Part shown: one piece after another, positions 43,433 through 53,359 of the stretch
How the letters are laid out: each line of letters begins with the position of its first letter
Numbering within the stretch: position 1 is the first letter of the stretch
Assembly (NCBI RefSeq): GCF_001641285.1
Contig: NZ_CP014841.1
Location: 186,001-250,000 of the forward strand
DNA length: 64,000 nt
Source of the DNA: Dyella thiooxydans
GTDB lineage: Bacteria > Pseudomonadota > Gammaproteobacteria > Xanthomonadales > Rhodanobacteraceae
Direction of reading: 5' to 3'
Notes under the pieces: model-generated
Seen by the model: the letters and a program-made list of their open reading frames with translations, nothing else
What the model was told of the DNA's origin: nothing
The model's database searches: none
Translations under genes and position numbers: made by a program

Positions 43433-43855
43433 ATGAACAAGAAGTCAGTGCTGGCAATGGTGACTTTTGCAGGGCTTAGCATTGCCCTCGGTATTGTTTT
43501 CCAGCTCGTCCTCGAATCGACCGGGGTCGAGTCGGGCCTGGTCAGCCAAATAGCGGTGTACGTGTGTGTCTGTCCGGTCGCGCTCATTGCGGCACGCCAG
43601 GTAGGCGAGGTCACCCGGGTTGCTCTGTTGGCGGCCAGTTTTGTGGTCTTGTGCATCGAATTGGCCGCGATTGTTTATCTGCTGGACGCGATTGCCAAGC
43701 CAGCTGGCGGCCACGCGCGGTGGTCCGCTGTGCTTAATGCCGGCATGGTCGGCGATATTCTCGCCGCGCTGATCGCTCCCCAGATCTGGCTGTGGCTGTT
43801 CGACAAATGGGGAGCTGATCATTCCTCGATACCCTCTCAGGCTTCCGGCTCTTAA
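43433..43855 (+). CDS. Small four-helix membrane protein, unknown
   Basis: A 140-residue protein with about four hydrophobic segments (residues ~8-27, 38-55, 62-87 and 102-124) and a polar serine-rich tail. AAGGATG lies upstream of the ATG. Base composition is noticeably less GC-rich than its neighbours, and the flanking spacers share this, hinting at a different origin. No family recognised. Confidence 0.65.
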   Translation: MNKKSVLAMVTFAGLSIALGIVFQLVLESTGVESGLVSQIAVYVCVCPVALIAARQVGEVTRVALLAASFVVLCIELAAIVYLLDAIAKPAGGHARWSAVLNAGMVGDILAALIAPQIWLWLFDKWGADHSSIPSQASGS

Positions 43856-44057
43856 ATCGCACGTCGCCGCATTGCTGGAACGTGCACTGCCCGAGTGTGG
43901 CCATGTGGATTGGCGGCCTGGCTCACGCATTGGTCAGCACGGCTGAGGTCCGCAGGCGGCTTCATGACTCGTCGCTCCGGTTCCGACGAAAGTCTTGTCA
44001 TACGGTGGATGGCGCTTGGTATATCGTCGGACGGATATTCCGCATGCGGGGTGAGCC

Positions 44058-45950
44058 ATGGGCTACGACGAGTTCTACCGGCAGTCGATCGATGAGCCGG
44101 AACGGTTCTGGGGCGAGCAGGCGCGGCTGATCCACTGGGAGACGCCGCCACAGCAGATCCTCGATGCCACGAAGCTGCCGTTCCGCCAGTGGTTCGTCGG
44201 CGGCACCACCAACCTCTGCTACAACGCGGTGGATCGGCATCTGGCCGAGCGCGGCGAGCAGCTGGCGCTGGTGGCGATCTCCACCGAGACCGGCGTTACC
44301 GAGGAGATCAGCTATCGCGTGCTGTACCGCGAGGTGAACCGCTTTGCCGGCATCCTCAAGGGCCTGGGCGTGGGTCGCGGCGATCGCGTGGTGATCTACA
44401 TGCCGAACATGGCCGAAGCGGTGTACGCGATGCTGGCGTGCGCGCGCATCGGTGCGATCCACTCGGTGGTGTTCGGTGGCTTTGCCGCGCACAACCTTGC
44501 GCTGCGCATCGACGACGCGGAGCCCAAGCTGCTGATCTGCGCCGATGCCGGCATGCGCGGCGGCAAGGTGATCCCGTACAAGCCGCTGGTGGATGCGGCG
44601 CTGGCCGAGGCGAAGGCACCGCCACCACACGTGCTGATCGTCAGCCGCGGGCTGGACAAGGACATGCAGCGGGTCGCCGGTCGCGATGTCGACTACGCCC
44701 GCCTGCGCGCCGAACACATGAACGACGAGGTGCCGGTGGAATGGCTCGAATCGAACGAGCCCAGCTACCTGCTCTACACGTCGGGCACCACCGGCAAACC
44801 CAAGGGCATCCAGCGCGACGTGGGCGGTTACGCGGTGGCGATGGCGATGTCCACGCGCCTGGTGTTCGACATCGGGCCGGGGCAGGTGATGTTCTCCACC
44901 TCCGACGTCGGTTGGGCGGTGGGCCACTCGTACAACGTGTATGGCCCGTTGATCGTCGGCGCGACGTCGCTGCTCTACGAAGGACTGCCGACGAATCCCG
45001 ACCCCGGCATCTGGTGGCGGCTGTGCGAGAAGTATCGCGTGCGCACCATGTTCTCCTCACCCACCGGCATCCGCCTGCTGAAGAAGCAGGACGTGTCGTG
45101 GCTGAAGAACGCGGACCTTTCCTCGCTCAAGTGGCTGTTCCTCGCTGGCGAGCCGCTGGACGAACCGACCGCGCACTGGATCACCGACGGTCTCGGGGTG
45201 CCGGTGATCGACAACTACTGGCAGACCGAGACCGGCTGGCCGGCGCTCACCCTGATGCCGGGGCTGGAGTTGAAGCCGGTGAAGTGGGGTTCCCCGGGCC
45301 TGCCCGCTCCGGGCTACCGCATGAAGGTCATCAACGAGACCACCGGCGAGGAAGCCGCCGCGGGCGAGAAGGGCGTACTGGTGATGGTGCCGCCGCTGCC
45401 GCCGGGCTGCCTGACCACGGTGTGGCGCGACGACGATCGCTACGTCAACAGCTACTTCAGCCACTTCAGGGAGCTGCTGTACAGCTCGCTGGACTGGGCG
45501 ATCCGCGACGCGGACGGCTACACCAACATCCTCGGCCGCACCGACGACGTGATCAACGTGGCCGGGCATCGCCTGGGCACGCGCGAGATCGAGGAGTCCG
45601 TCGCCACCTATGCGTCGGTGGCCGAGGCGGCGGTGATCGGCATGAAGGACGATCTCAAGGGGCAGGTGCCGGTGGTGTTCGCCACGCTCAAGCAGGGCGC
45701 CACCGCCTCGTCGGAGGAGGCGGCGCGCGGCATGCAGCAGGCGGTGACCGAGCAGCTCGGCGCGATCGCCCGGCCCGCGCGCATCTACGTGGTGAATGCC
45801 TTGCCGAAGACCCGCTCGGGAAAGCTGCTGCGCCGCTCGCTGCAGGCACTGGTGCAGCACACCGATCCGGGCGACCTGTCCACGCTGGACGATCCGTCGT
45901 CGCTCGATGAGGTGCGCAAGGCGCTGGAGCGGGGGCCGGACCTGGGCTGA
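44058..45950 (+). CDS. prpE: Propionyl-CoA synthetase (acyl-CoA ligase)
   Basis: A 630-residue AMP-forming ligase that activates propionate (and probably acetate) to the CoA thioester. The P-loop-like motif YTSGTTGKPKG, the YWQTETGWP adenylation segment, GRTDDVINVAGHRLGT (hinge) and the acetylatable lysine in PKTRSGKLLRR are all present. Several positions favour PrpE over Acs, including the N-terminal YDEFYRQSIDEPERFW. It supplies propionyl-CoA for PrpC at 50.9 kb. It stands alone, with a REPIN downstream. It is a candidate target of the CrbSR-like system. Confidence 0.9.
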   Translation: MGYDEFYRQSIDEPERFWGEQARLIHWETPPQQILDATKLPFRQWFVGGTTNLCYNAVDRHLAERGEQLALVAISTETGVTEEISYRVLYREVNRFAGILKGLGVGRGDRVVIYMPNMAEAVYAMLACARIGAIHSVVFGGFAAHNLALRIDDAEPKLLICADAGMRGGKVIPYKPLVDAALAEAKAPPPHVLIVSRGLDKDMQRVAGRDVDYARLRAEHMNDEVPVEWLESNEPSYLLYTSGTTGKPKGIQRDVGGYAVAMAMSTRLVFDIGPGQVMFSTSDVGWAVGHSYNVYGPLIVGATSLLYEGLPTNPDPGIWWRLCEKYRVRTMFSSPTGIRLLKKQDVSWLKNADLSSLKWLFLAGEPLDEPTAHWITDGLGVPVIDNYWQTETGWPALTLMPGLELKPVKWGSPGLPAPGYRMKVINETTGEEAAAGEKGVLVMVPPLPPGCLTTVWRDDDRYVNSYFSHFRELLYSSLDWAIRDADGYTNILGRTDDVINVAGHRLGTREIEESVATYASVAEAAVIGMKDDLKGQVPVVFATLKQGATASSEEAARGMQQAVTEQLGAIARPARIYVVNALPKTRSGKLLRRSLQALVQHTDPGDLSTLDDPSSLDEVRKALERGPDLG

Positions 45951-45959
45951 CGATTTGTC

Positions 45960-46043
45960 GTAGGAGCGCACCCTGTGCGCGAATGCTTTTGCCCGTGATC
46001 GACATCAAAACCAAGAGCCTTCGCGCACAGGGTGCGCTCCTAC
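45960..46043. repeat. REPIN between prpE and ahpF
   Basis: REP core at 45960-45982 and its complement at 46021-46043, with a 38-base loop. It starts 10 bases after prpE and lies between the two convergent genes. Confidence 0.9.
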
Positions 46044-46071
46044 AGCAGGGTATGGATGCCGGCGGCCCCGC

Positions 46072-47661
46072 TCAGGCCGCCACCGCTTCTGGCTTCGCCG
46101 CCACCGGCAGACGCATCAGGTGGTCGAAGGCGCTCAGCGCCGCGGTGGAGCCGGCACCCATGGCGATCACGATCTGCTTGTACGGTACCGTGGTGGCGTC
46201 GCCGGCGGCGAACACGCCCGGTACCGAGGTCTCGCCGCGGTCGTTGATGACGATCTCGCCGCGGGCCGACAGTTCCACCGTGCCCTTCAGCCACTCGGTA
46301 TTCGGCAGCAGGCCGATCTGCACGAAGATGCCTTCCAGGTCGATCGTGTGGGTGTTGCCGCTGACGCGGTCGGTGTAGACGAGTCCGTTGACCTTCTGGC
46401 CGTCGCCCAGCACCTCGGTGGTCTGCGCGTTCACCAGGATCGCCACGTTCGGCAGGCTGCGCAGCTTGCGCTGCAGGACTTCGTCGGCGCGCAGCTGGCT
46501 GTCGAACTCGAGCAGGGTGACGTGGCTGACGATGCCGGCCAGGTCGATCGCCGCCTCCACGCCGGAGTTGCCGCCGCCGATCACCGCCACGCGCTTGCCC
46601 TTGAACAGCGGGCCGTCGCAGTGTGGGCAGTAGGCCACGCCCTTGTTGCGGTAGTCGTTCTCGCCCGGCACGTTCATCTGCCGCCAGCGCGCGCCGGTGG
46701 AGAGGATCACGGTCTTGGACTTCAGCGCGGCGCCGTTCTCCAGCTGCACCTGGACCAGGCCACCGGTGGCTTCGCTGGCAGGAATGAGCCTGGTCGCGCA
46801 CTGCAGGTTCATCACGTCGACCTCGTGCTCGCGCACGTTCTGCTCCAGCGCGGCGGCGAGCTTCGGGCCTTCGGTGTGCGGCACCGAGATCAGGTTCTCG
46901 ATGCCCATGGTGTCCAGCACCTGGCCGCCGAAGCGCTCGGCGGCGACGCCGGTGCGGATGCCCTTGCGCGCGCTGTAGATCGCCGCCGCCGCGCCGGCCG
47001 GGCCGCCGCCGACGATCAGCACGTCGAAGGCGTCCTTGGTCTTGAGCTTCTCGGCGTCACGCCTGGCGGCACCGGTGTCGAGCTTGGCGACGATCTGTTC
47101 CAGGCTCATGCGGCCCTGGTCGAACACCTCACCGTTGAGATAGACGGTGGGCACCGACATCACCTGGCGGGCATCCACCTCGTCCTGGAACAGCGCGCCG
47201 TCGATGGCAATGTGCTTGATCTTCGGATTCAGCACGCTCATCAGGTTGAGCGCCTGCACCACGTCCGGGCAGTTCTGGCAGGACTGCGAGAAATAGGTCT
47301 CGAAGACGAAGTCGCCGTCGAGGCTCTTTACCTGCTCGATCACGTCCTGCGTGGCCTTGGACGGATGACCGCCGACCTGCAGCAGCGCGAGCACGAGCGA
47401 GGTGAATTCGTGGCCCATCGGGATGCCGGCGAAGCGCACGCCGATGTCCGTGCCCACACGGTTGATCGCAAAGGACGGCTTGCGCGCGTCGTCGTCGCGG
47501 CGCACCAGGGTGATCCGGTCCGAGAGCGAGGCGATTTCTTCCAGCAGCTCGTGCAGCTCGGCGGACTTGGCGCCGTCGTCGAGCGACTCGACGATCTCGA
47601 TCGGCTGCGTGACCTTCTCGAGGTAGGCCTTCAACTGGGCGGAGAGATTGGCGTCCAACAT
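46072..47661 (-). CDS. ahpF: Alkyl hydroperoxide reductase subunit F
   Basis: A 529-residue flavoprotein reductase for AhpC. An N-terminal tandem thioredoxin-like domain carries CQNCPD; the FAD/NAD(P)H part has [17 protein letters not shown], the redox pair CPHCDG and the second dinucleotide site [14 protein letters not shown]. Length and order are standard. AGGGA lies upstream. ahpC is 142 bases upstream on the same strand; together they reduce peroxides with NADH. Confidence 0.96.
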   Translation of the reverse strand: MLDANLSAQLKAYLEKVTQPIEIVESLDDGAKSAELHELLEEIASLSDRITLVRRDDDARKPSFAINRVGTDIGVRFAGIPMGHEFTSLVLALLQVGGHPSKATQDVIEQVKSLDGDFVFETYFSQSCQNCPDVVQALNLMSVLNPKIKHIAIDGALFQDEVDARQVMSVPTVYLNGEVFDQGRMSLEQIVAKLDTGAARRDAEKLKTKDAFDVLIVGGGPAGAAAAIYSARKGIRTGVAAERFGGQVLDTMGIENLISVPHTEGPKLAAALEQNVREHEVDVMNLQCATRLIPASEATGGLVQVQLENGAALKSKTVILSTGARWRQMNVPGENDYRNKGVAYCPHCDGPLFKGKRVAVIGGGNSGVEAAIDLAGIVSHVTLLEFDSQLRADEVLQRKLRSLPNVAILVNAQTTEVLGDGQKVNGLVYTDRVSGNTHTIDLEGIFVQIGLLPNTEWLKGTVELSARGEIVINDRGETSVPGVFAAGDATTVPYKQIVIAMGAGSTAALSAFDHLMRLPVAAKPEAVAA

Positions 47662-47803
47662 GGCGATGTCCCTGATGATGGGGTGAGTCTGGCGAGCGCC
47701 CGGGAAAATCCCGGGCGTCGCGAGCGTTCAATGGGAGAACGAAAGGTCCGGGTGATCCGCGGACCGGGCGCGCGCATCGGGGCGATGCGCGCGCCGGGCG
47801 GCA

Positions 47804-48367
47804 TCAGATCTTGCCGACCAGGTCCAGCGACGGGGCGAGGGTCTTCTCGCCTTCCTTCCACTTGGCCGGGCACACCTCGTTCGGGTGGGCGGCGACGTAC
47901 TGGGCGGCCTTGAGCTTGCGCAGGGTCTCGGTGACGTCGCGGGCGATCGCGTTGTCGTGGATCTCCAGCGTCTTGATCACGCCTTCCGGGTTGATGATGA
48001 AGGTGCCGCGCAGGGCCAGGCCTTCCTCTTCGATGTGCACGTCGAACGCGCGGGTCAGCTGGTGGGTCGGGTCGCCGACCAGCGCGAACTTGGCCTTGCC
48101 CACTGCCGGAGAGGTCTCGTGCCACACCTTGTGCGAGAAGTGGGTGTCGGTGGTGACGATGTACACCTCGGCGCCGGCCTTCTTGAACTCCTCGTAGTGC
48201 TCGGCAGCGTCCTCGACCTCGGTCGGGCAGTTGAAGGTGAAGGCGGCCGGCATGAAGATCACGACGGACCACTTGCCCTTCAGGTCGGCATCGGTCACCT
48301 CGATGAACTTGCCATCCTTGAACGCATTCGCCTTGAACGGCTTGATTTCGGTGTTGATCAGGGACAT
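47804..48367 (-). CDS. ahpC: Alkyl hydroperoxide reductase subunit C (typical 2-Cys peroxiredoxin)
   Basis: A 187-residue peroxiredoxin. Peroxidatic cysteine in AAFTFNCPTEVED, resolving cysteine in NEVCPAKWKEG. The ATG at 48367 follows AGGA by 7-8 bases and gives the usual MSLINTEIKPF start. It is the first gene of the ahpCF unit, with an inverted repeat in its promoter that may bind a peroxide regulator. Confidence 0.97.
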   Translation of the reverse strand: MSLINTEIKPFKANAFKDGKFIEVTDADLKGKWSVVIFMPAAFTFNCPTEVEDAAEHYEEFKKAGAEVYIVTTDTHFSHKVWHETSPAVGKAKFALVGDPTHQLTRAFDVHIEEEGLALRGTFIINPEGVIKTLEIHDNAIARDVTETLRKLKAAQYVAAHPNEVCPAKWKEGEKTLAPSLDLVGKI

Positions 48368-48458
48368 TGCAGCTTCCTGTGGTTGGTGGATGGTGGGTTG
48401 GTGCGTCGGGCATCGCCGAAGCCAATGCCTGTAGCTTACGGGCTTGCTGTGCGATGCA

Positions 48459-48490
48459 GCAAATCGATTGATTGGATAGTGTCGATTTGC
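48459..48490 (-). promoter_or_regulatory. Inverted repeat in the ahpC promoter
   Basis: gcaaatcga and tcgatttgc form a perfect 9-bp dyad with a 14-base AT-rich centre containing ATAG, about 90-120 bases before the ahpC start. OxyR is the usual regulator of ahpC, but the spacing does not match its classical ATAG-N7-CTAT pattern, so the binding protein is uncertain. Confidence 0.45.
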
Positions 48491-48518
48491 TTTATCTATC
48501 GTAAGGCGCTCCCGTATT

Positions 48519-49736
48519 TCACTCTGCCCGGGGTGGCATGAGGCCGGCGTAAGTGGCGCGGGGCCGGATGAGTCCACCCTCCGCCCGTTGTTCCAGCGCG
48601 TGGGCCAGCCAGCCGGCCATGCGGCTGGCGGCGAACACGGCCAGGCCGCGTCCGGCCTCCCAGCCATAGGTGATGGCGATCGCTGCCAATGCGAAGTCCA
48701 GACTGGGATGCTGCCCGGTGGCGGCCTCCACCGCGCTGGTCAGGCGCTGGATGCTCGCGACCGAACTCCGCCGCGGGTGCTGCCGCGCCAGCGTATCGAG
48801 CAGGAGCGATGCGCGGGGATCGCCTTCGGGATAGAGCGGATGCCCGAACCCGGCCAGCGGTTCGCCGCGGCGGAGCAGGTCGCGCACCAGCACCTCGGCA
48901 TCGCGTTCCCGTGACGCCTGGCGGAGCAGGGCATGGGCACGAGCCGTGGCGCCACCGTGCTTCGGTCCTGACAGTGCCGCCAGGCCGGCCCCGACCGCCG
49001 CGTGCAGACTGGCGCCGGTGGATGCGGCGACCCGCGTGGCGAAGGCCGAGGCGTTCAGTTCGTGGTCGGCGCATAACACCAGCGCGGCGCGCAGCAGTTC
49101 GGGCAGCTCCCTGGCGTTCGGCTGCCAGCAGGCGGCCATGCGGGCGTGGATCGGCTGCGCATCCGGCTCGGCCCGGCAGAGCAGGGCGGCCGTCTCCCGC
49201 AGAAGCTGTGCGGCTGCCAGGCGCTGCTGCTCGGGATCGCTGCTGTGCGGATAGTCGGCGCTGAGCCCGAGCAGGGGGAGTGCGGCAGCGGTCCGTTCCA
49301 GCGGCGGGAGGTCCGCATGACGCATCAGACCGGCGACTTCCACCGGCCAGCTGCGGCGGGGCGGCGCAGCGAAGGGATCCTGCGCCAGTGCGTCCCACAG
49401 CAGCCGGGCCACCTGTTCCAGCGAGGCGCCGTCCCGGGCCAGTGCCAATGCCGACTGCCCCCGGTAATAGTAACCATGCGGGCGGATCAGCGAGATCCGT
49501 GTCTCCATCACCGGCAAGCCCCAGGTGAGGCTGTGCGCCGCTCCCTGCGCCGCACCGCGACCGGCCTGGCGCCGCTCGATCAGTTGCGCGACGTCCTCGG
49601 CGAGATAGATCCGGCTGCGGCCGTCGGGGCCGGGGCGGGAGTCGATCTTGCCGCGGCTGACGTACGCGTAGAGCGTCGCCAGGCTGACGCCGAGGCGTTC
49701 GGCTGCGTCCTGCGCGGAGAGATAGTCGCTGGCCAT
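48519..49736 (-). CDS. HTH-citrate synthase fusion protein, putative methylcitrate-cycle regulator
   Basis: A 405-residue protein. Residues 1-55 are an excisionase/MerR-like HTH ([26 protein letters not shown] ... [11 protein letters not shown]); residues ~75-400 are a citrate synthase fold. The three synthase catalytic positions are conserved: H260 (GPKHGG), H299 (GFGHPLY) and D347 (PSLDFAL), as is a substrate arginine (LIRPRATY). It is divergent from prpB-prpC and has three TTGATCA boxes right before its start codon. It takes the position of prpR in other genomes. I infer a regulator that senses a cycle substrate or product through its synthase domain; it could also be a working synthase. 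Confidence 0.8.
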   Translation of the reverse strand: MASDYLSAQDAAERLGVSLATLYAYVSRGKIDSRPGPDGRSRIYLAEDVAQLIERRQAGRGAAQGAAHSLTWGLPVMETRISLIRPHGYYYRGQSALALARDGASLEQVARLLWDALAQDPFAAPPRRSWPVEVAGLMRHADLPPLERTAAALPLLGLSADYPHSSDPEQQRLAAAQLLRETAALLCRAEPDAQPIHARMAACWQPNARELPELLRAALVLCADHELNASAFATRVAASTGASLHAAVGAGLAALSGPKHGGATARAHALLRQASRERDAEVLVRDLLRRGEPLAGFGHPLYPEGDPRASLLLDTLARQHPRRSSVASIQRLTSAVEAATGQHPSLDFALAAIAITYGWEAGRGLAVFAASRMAGWLAHALEQRAEGGLIRPRATYAGLMPPRAE

Positions 49737-49744
49737 GTCGATAT

Positions 49745-49773
49745 GTTGATCATTTTGATCAAGATTGATCAAC
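49745..49773. promoter_or_regulatory. Triple TTGATCA operator between the HTH-citrate synthase gene and prpB
   Basis: ttgatca occurs at 49746, 49755 and 49765, each centre about one helical turn apart. The whole block is also symmetric, starting gttgatca and ending tgatcaac. It begins 9 bases upstream of the fusion gene start and lies about 125 bases before prpB. No Shine-Dalgarno precedes that start, so the message may be nearly leaderless with the operator over its promoter. Confidence 0.7.
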
Positions 49774-49898
49774 CTATTTCGTCGGCCTACAGTGCGCGGC
49801 AGCGAAAACCGGTGGCTGGCCACGACGGGTGTGCACGGTCGCATCGCAGCACTGCGCCGGACCCCGTCGCCTACACTATGCGATTCAGGAGATTCCCC

Positions 49899-50783
49899 AT
49901 GACAGCCCAAGCTTCCGCCGGCGCCCGCTTCCGCGCCGCCCTCTCCGAAGAGACCCCGCTGCAGGTGATGGGCGCCATCACCGCCTATGCGGGCCTGATG
50001 GCGAAGCGGGTCGGCTACAAGGCGCTGTACCTGTCCGGCGGCGGCGTGGCCGCCAACTCGCTGGGCATGCCAGACCTGGGCATCAGCACGATGGAAGACG
50101 TGCTCACCGACGCGCGCCGCATCGTCGACGCCACCGGCATGCCGCTGCTGGTCGACATCGACACCGGCTGGGGTGGCGCCTTCAACATCGGCCGCACGAT
50201 CCGGTCGTTCATCAATGTCGGCGTCGCCGCCGTGCACATCGAGGACCAGGTCGGCCAGAAGCGCTGCGGCCACCGTCCCGGCAAGGAAGTGGTGCCGAAG
50301 GAAGAGATGGTCGACCGCGTCAAGGCCGCGGTGGATGCGCGCACCGACGCCGGCTTCGTGATCATGGCGCGCACCGACGCGGCTGCGGCCGAAGGTATCG
50401 ACGCCGCCATTGACCGCGCCTGCGCCTACGTCGAGGCGGGCGCGGACATGATCTTCCCCGAGGCGATGAAGACGCTGGACGACTACCGCAGGTTCAAGGC
50501 GGCGGTGAAGGTACCGATCCTGGCCAATCTCACCGAATTCGGCTCCACCCCGTTCTTCACCACCGACGAGCTGCGCTCGGCCCACGTGGACATCGCGCTG
50601 TACTGCTGCGGCGCCTACCGCGCCATGAACAAGGCCGCGCTGAACTTCTACGAGACGGTGCGCCGCGAAGGCACCCAGAAGAACCTCATCGACACGCTGC
50701 AGACGCGCGCCGAGCTGTACGACTTCCTCGGCTACCACGCCTACGAGGACAAGCTCGACGCCCTGTTCGCCAAGAAGCACTGA
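49899..50783 (+). CDS. prpB: 2-methylisocitrate lyase
   Basis: A 294-residue lyase that splits 2-methylisocitrate to pyruvate and succinate. The ICL/PEP-mutase signature KRCGHRPGK carries the catalytic cysteine; [12 protein letters not shown] binds Mg2+. The start at 49899 follows AGGAG by about 8 bases. First gene of the prpBC unit, facing the HTH-citrate synthase gene. Confidence 0.96.
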   Translation: MTAQASAGARFRAALSEETPLQVMGAITAYAGLMAKRVGYKALYLSGGGVAANSLGMPDLGISTMEDVLTDARRIVDATGMPLLVDIDTGWGGAFNIGRTIRSFINVGVAAVHIEDQVGQKRCGHRPGKEVVPKEEMVDRVKAAVDARTDAGFVIMARTDAAAAEGIDAAIDRACAYVEAGADMIFPEAMKTLDDYRRFKAAVKVPILANLTEFGSTPFFTTDELRSAHVDIALYCCGAYRAMNKAALNFYETVRREGTQKNLIDTLQTRAELYDFLGYHAYEDKLDALFAKKH

Positions 50784-50792
50784 AGCCAGTCA

Positions 50793-50859
50793 TGTAGGAG
50801 CGCACCCTGTGCGCGAGGATCCTCCGCGAAAAGCTCTCGCGCACAGGGTGCGCTCCTAC
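50793..50859. repeat. REPIN between prpB and prpC
   Basis: REP core at 50793-50816 and complement at 50837-50859, with a 20-base loop, inside the 129-base prpB-prpC spacer. It may set differential expression or mRNA stability of the two genes. Confidence 0.92.
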
Positions 50860-50912
50860 GAAAAGCACATTGCGCCACTGTTCGAATTCCCTGCATCACC
50901 AGGAGACACACG

Positions 50913-52058
50913 ATGACCGAGCAAACCCTGCCCAAGCCGAAGAAATCCGTGGCGCTGTCCGGCGTTGCCGCCGGCAACACTGCGCTGTGCACGGTTGGCC
51001 GCAGCGGCAACGACCTGCACTACCGCGGCTACGACATCCATGACCTGGCGGCCAAGGGCTGCTTCGAGGAGGTGGCGCATCTGCTGGTCTACGGCGTGCT
51101 GCCGAACTGGACCGAACTGCAGAACTACAAGGCGAAGCTGAAGCGCCTGCGCGGCCTGCCGGCGCCGGTGAAGGCGGCGATGGAGCTGCTGCCTGCCGCC
51201 ACCCACCCGATGGACGTGCTGCGTACCGGCTGCTCGGTGCTGGGCACGGTGCTGCCGGAGAAGGAAGACCACAACCTCACCGGCGCGCGCGACATCGCCG
51301 ATCGCCTGATGGCCAGCTTCGGCTCGATGCTGCTGTACTGGTACCACTTCAGCCACAACGGCAAGCGCATCGAGACCGAGACCGACGACGAGACCATCGC
51401 CGCGCACTTCCTGCACCTGCTGCACGGCAGGAAGCCGAGCGAACTGCACGCGCACTCGCTGGACAAGTCGCTGGTGCTGTACGCCGAGCACGAGTTCAAC
51501 GCCTCGACCTTCACCGCCCGCGTGATCGCCGGCACCGGTTCGGACATGTACTCCTCGATCACCGGCGCGATCGGCGCGCTGCGCGGCCCGAAGCACGGCG
51601 GCGCGAACGAGGTGGCGATGGAGATCATCGCGCGCTACCGCAATGCCGCCGACGCCGAGGCCGACATTCGTGCCCGCGTCGAGCGCAAGGAAATCATCAT
51701 CGGCTTCGGCCATCCGGTGTACACGGTGTCCGATCCGCGCAACGAGATCATCAAGGAGATCTCGCGCAAGCTCTGCACCGACGGCGGCAACCCGACCCTG
51801 TTCGAGGTGTCCGAGCGGATCGAGAAGCTGATGTGGGAACAGAAGAAGATGTTCCCCAACCTCGACTGGTTCTCGGCCAGCGCGTACCACATGATGGGTG
51901 TGCCGACCGCGATGTTCACGCCGCTGTTCGTGATCGCCCGTACCTCCGGCTGGAGCGCTCACGTGATCGAGCAGCGCCAGGACGGCAAGATCATCCGCCC
52001 GAGCGCGAACTACACCGGTCCGGAAGACCAGACCTACGTGCCGATCGACAAGCGCTGA
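50913..52058 (+). CDS. prpC: 2-methylcitrate synthase
   Basis: A 381-residue synthase that condenses propionyl-CoA with oxaloacetate. Catalytic residues are visible in GPKHGGANE (His), [13 protein letters not shown] (His) and NLDWFSAS (Asp). Length and the [19 protein letters not shown] segment are typical of PrpC rather than GltA. It ends at a strong terminator, separating prpBC from acnD-prpFD 6.2 kb away. Confidence 0.96.
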   Translation: MTEQTLPKPKKSVALSGVAAGNTALCTVGRSGNDLHYRGYDIHDLAAKGCFEEVAHLLVYGVLPNWTELQNYKAKLKRLRGLPAPVKAAMELLPAATHPMDVLRTGCSVLGTVLPEKEDHNLTGARDIADRLMASFGSMLLYWYHFSHNGKRIETETDDETIAAHFLHLLHGRKPSELHAHSLDKSLVLYAEHEFNASTFTARVIAGTGSDMYSSITGAIGALRGPKHGGANEVAMEIIARYRNAADAEADIRARVERKEIIIGFGHPVYTVSDPRNEIIKEISRKLCTDGGNPTLFEVSERIEKLMWEQKKMFPNLDWFSASAYHMMGVPTAMFTPLFVIARTSGWSAHVIEQRQDGKIIRPSANYTGPEDQTYVPIDKR

Positions 52059-52078
52059 CCGATCAGGTCGTCACAGGG

Positions 52079-52108
52079 AAAAAGGGGCTGCGGCCCCTTT
52101 TTTCTTTT
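52079..52108 (+). terminator. Intrinsic terminator of prpBC
   Basis: aaaaaggggc-tgcg-gcccc-tttttt followed by ctttttg, a 10-bp stem with a strong T tract, 21 bases after the prpC stop. The next ~250 bases up to the sigma-54 promoter show no gene. Confidence 0.95.
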
Positions 52109-52366
52109 TGCGCGTCGCCCCGATCCGCGCGGATACAACCTGTAACAGCGGTGATACACCCCGTCCCGGAAGGCGCCCGGCCCCGGGCTCCGTCAGTTCG
52201 GAGACCTCACGGCGTCCCTGGCATGCGGCATGCGCAGCGGTGCTTCATGGATGAAACAGGTGCGCGCTTTTCGTGCAGCGGTCGATGCGCGGCGGATGTC
52301 CGGCAAGTTGCTCAAATCATTGATTTTTCCTTGCGCTACCGGCGGCCCGTGAGGTCGCGCGGGACG

Positions 52367-52382
52367 TGGCACGCATGTTGCC
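52367..52382 (+). promoter_or_regulatory. Sigma-54 (-24/-12) promoter of the Fap-like locus
   Basis: tggcacgcatgttgcc matches the RpoN consensus TGGCAC-N5-TTGC, with the GG and GC elements exactly 10 bases apart. Transcription would start near 52393, about 50 bases before the first gene. An enhancer-binding protein is required; none is encoded nearby. Confidence 0.78.
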
Positions 52383-52444
52383 AAGCAGCTGGGCGACCGT
52401 AAGACAAGAAGCAGGGGGATAACGCGATGTTCCGGAGAACGATC

Positions 52445-53347
52445 ATGCGCAAGACTCTTCTCGTAACAGCGGTATGTCTCGGCCTGGGATTCACGCTCCC
52501 GGCGATGGCGGACAAGACCCAGACCGGCGGAGCCGGACCCAGTGCCCAGGCCAATTCCTCGGCAAACGCGGACGCGTATGCCACGGGCCAGGGAAGCGCC
52601 TCGGCAAACAACAGCAGTACCTCCACCTCGTCGATCGCCAGCTCGTTCAACACCAGCAAGGCGATCGCCACCAGCCGGCTCGACGGCGCGGTGACGGATA
52701 TCCACGTCCGCGACATCGGCAACGTGGCCAAGAACTTCGGTGATGCCAACGGCGGCTCGGGCGGCTACGGCGGCGACGCCTACGGCGGCAAGGGCTACGG
52801 CGGCCGGGGTGGCTCCGGTGGCGACGGCGGCAATGCCTCCTCCCGCAGCGGCCACGTCGGCGGCAGTGGAGCGGCCAGCGGCGACGCCGCCGGTTACGCC
52901 GGGGCCTGGGGTGGCGACAGCAACGGCGACAACTATGCCGATGCGCACGCTCGGTCGCGTGGTGGCGGCACCAATACCAGTACGGCTTCCGGCGGAAGCG
53001 GCGGCTGGGCCGGCGGCAGCGCGACGGGCGGCAGCAACAGCAGCACCAGCGGCTCGGCGACCGCCTCCGGCGGCAGCAGCGGTGCGTCCGATGCCACCGG
53101 TGGTGCCGGCGGCATGGGTGGTGCCGGCGCGGCCGGAACCGGCGGTTCGGCGCTTGCCGGCAACGGCGGCACGGGTGGCAACGGCGGATCGAACAGCGTC
53201 GATGCGGGCATGTTCGACATGTCCAACCACATGGACGGCGCTGCGGCAGCGGCCGCTGGCGTCACCGTGATGGCGCAGAACAGCGGCATCGGGGCCCTGG
53301 TCCAGCAAAGCGTGAATGTCCAGGCGAATCTCAACGTCGGGCCATAA
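52445..53347 (+). CDS. Glycine/serine/alanine-rich secreted protein, candidate fibre subunit
   Basis: A 300-residue secreted low-complexity protein. Signal peptide (residues 1-20, PAMA cut), an N-terminal Ser/Ala/Asn-rich segment, a short conserved-looking stretch (RLDGAVTDIHVRDIGNVAKN), about 150 residues dominated by Gly, Ser, Ala and Asn (GGSGGYGGDAYGGKGYG), and a structured tail (GVTVMAQNSGIGALVQQSVN). The final QQSVNVQANLNV is amyloid-prone in pattern. GGAG lies 7 bases before the ATG at 52445; an ATG at 52427 is also possible. Position behind a sigma-54 promoter and before a C39 peptidase and barrel suggests a secreted fibre or matrix protein. Confidence 0.72.
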   Translation: MRKTLLVTAVCLGLGFTLPAMADKTQTGGAGPSAQANSSANADAYATGQGSASANNSSTSTSSIASSFNTSKAIATSRLDGAVTDIHVRDIGNVAKNFGDANGGSGGYGGDAYGGKGYGGRGGSGGDGGNASSRSGHVGGSGAASGDAAGYAGAWGGDSNGDNYADAHARSRGGGTNTSTASGGSGGWAGGSATGGSNSSTSGSATASGGSSGASDATGGAGGMGGAGAAGTGGSALAGNGGTGGNGGSNSVDAGMFDMSNHMDGAAAAAAGVTVMAQNSGIGALVQQSVNVQANLNVGP

Positions 53348-53359
53348 GCGCAGGGAAAC

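Noticed and set aside
48476-48499. Canonical OxyR site before ahpC
   Set aside because: ATAG and CTAT elements are present but 16 bases apart rather than 7, so the textbook pattern is not met.
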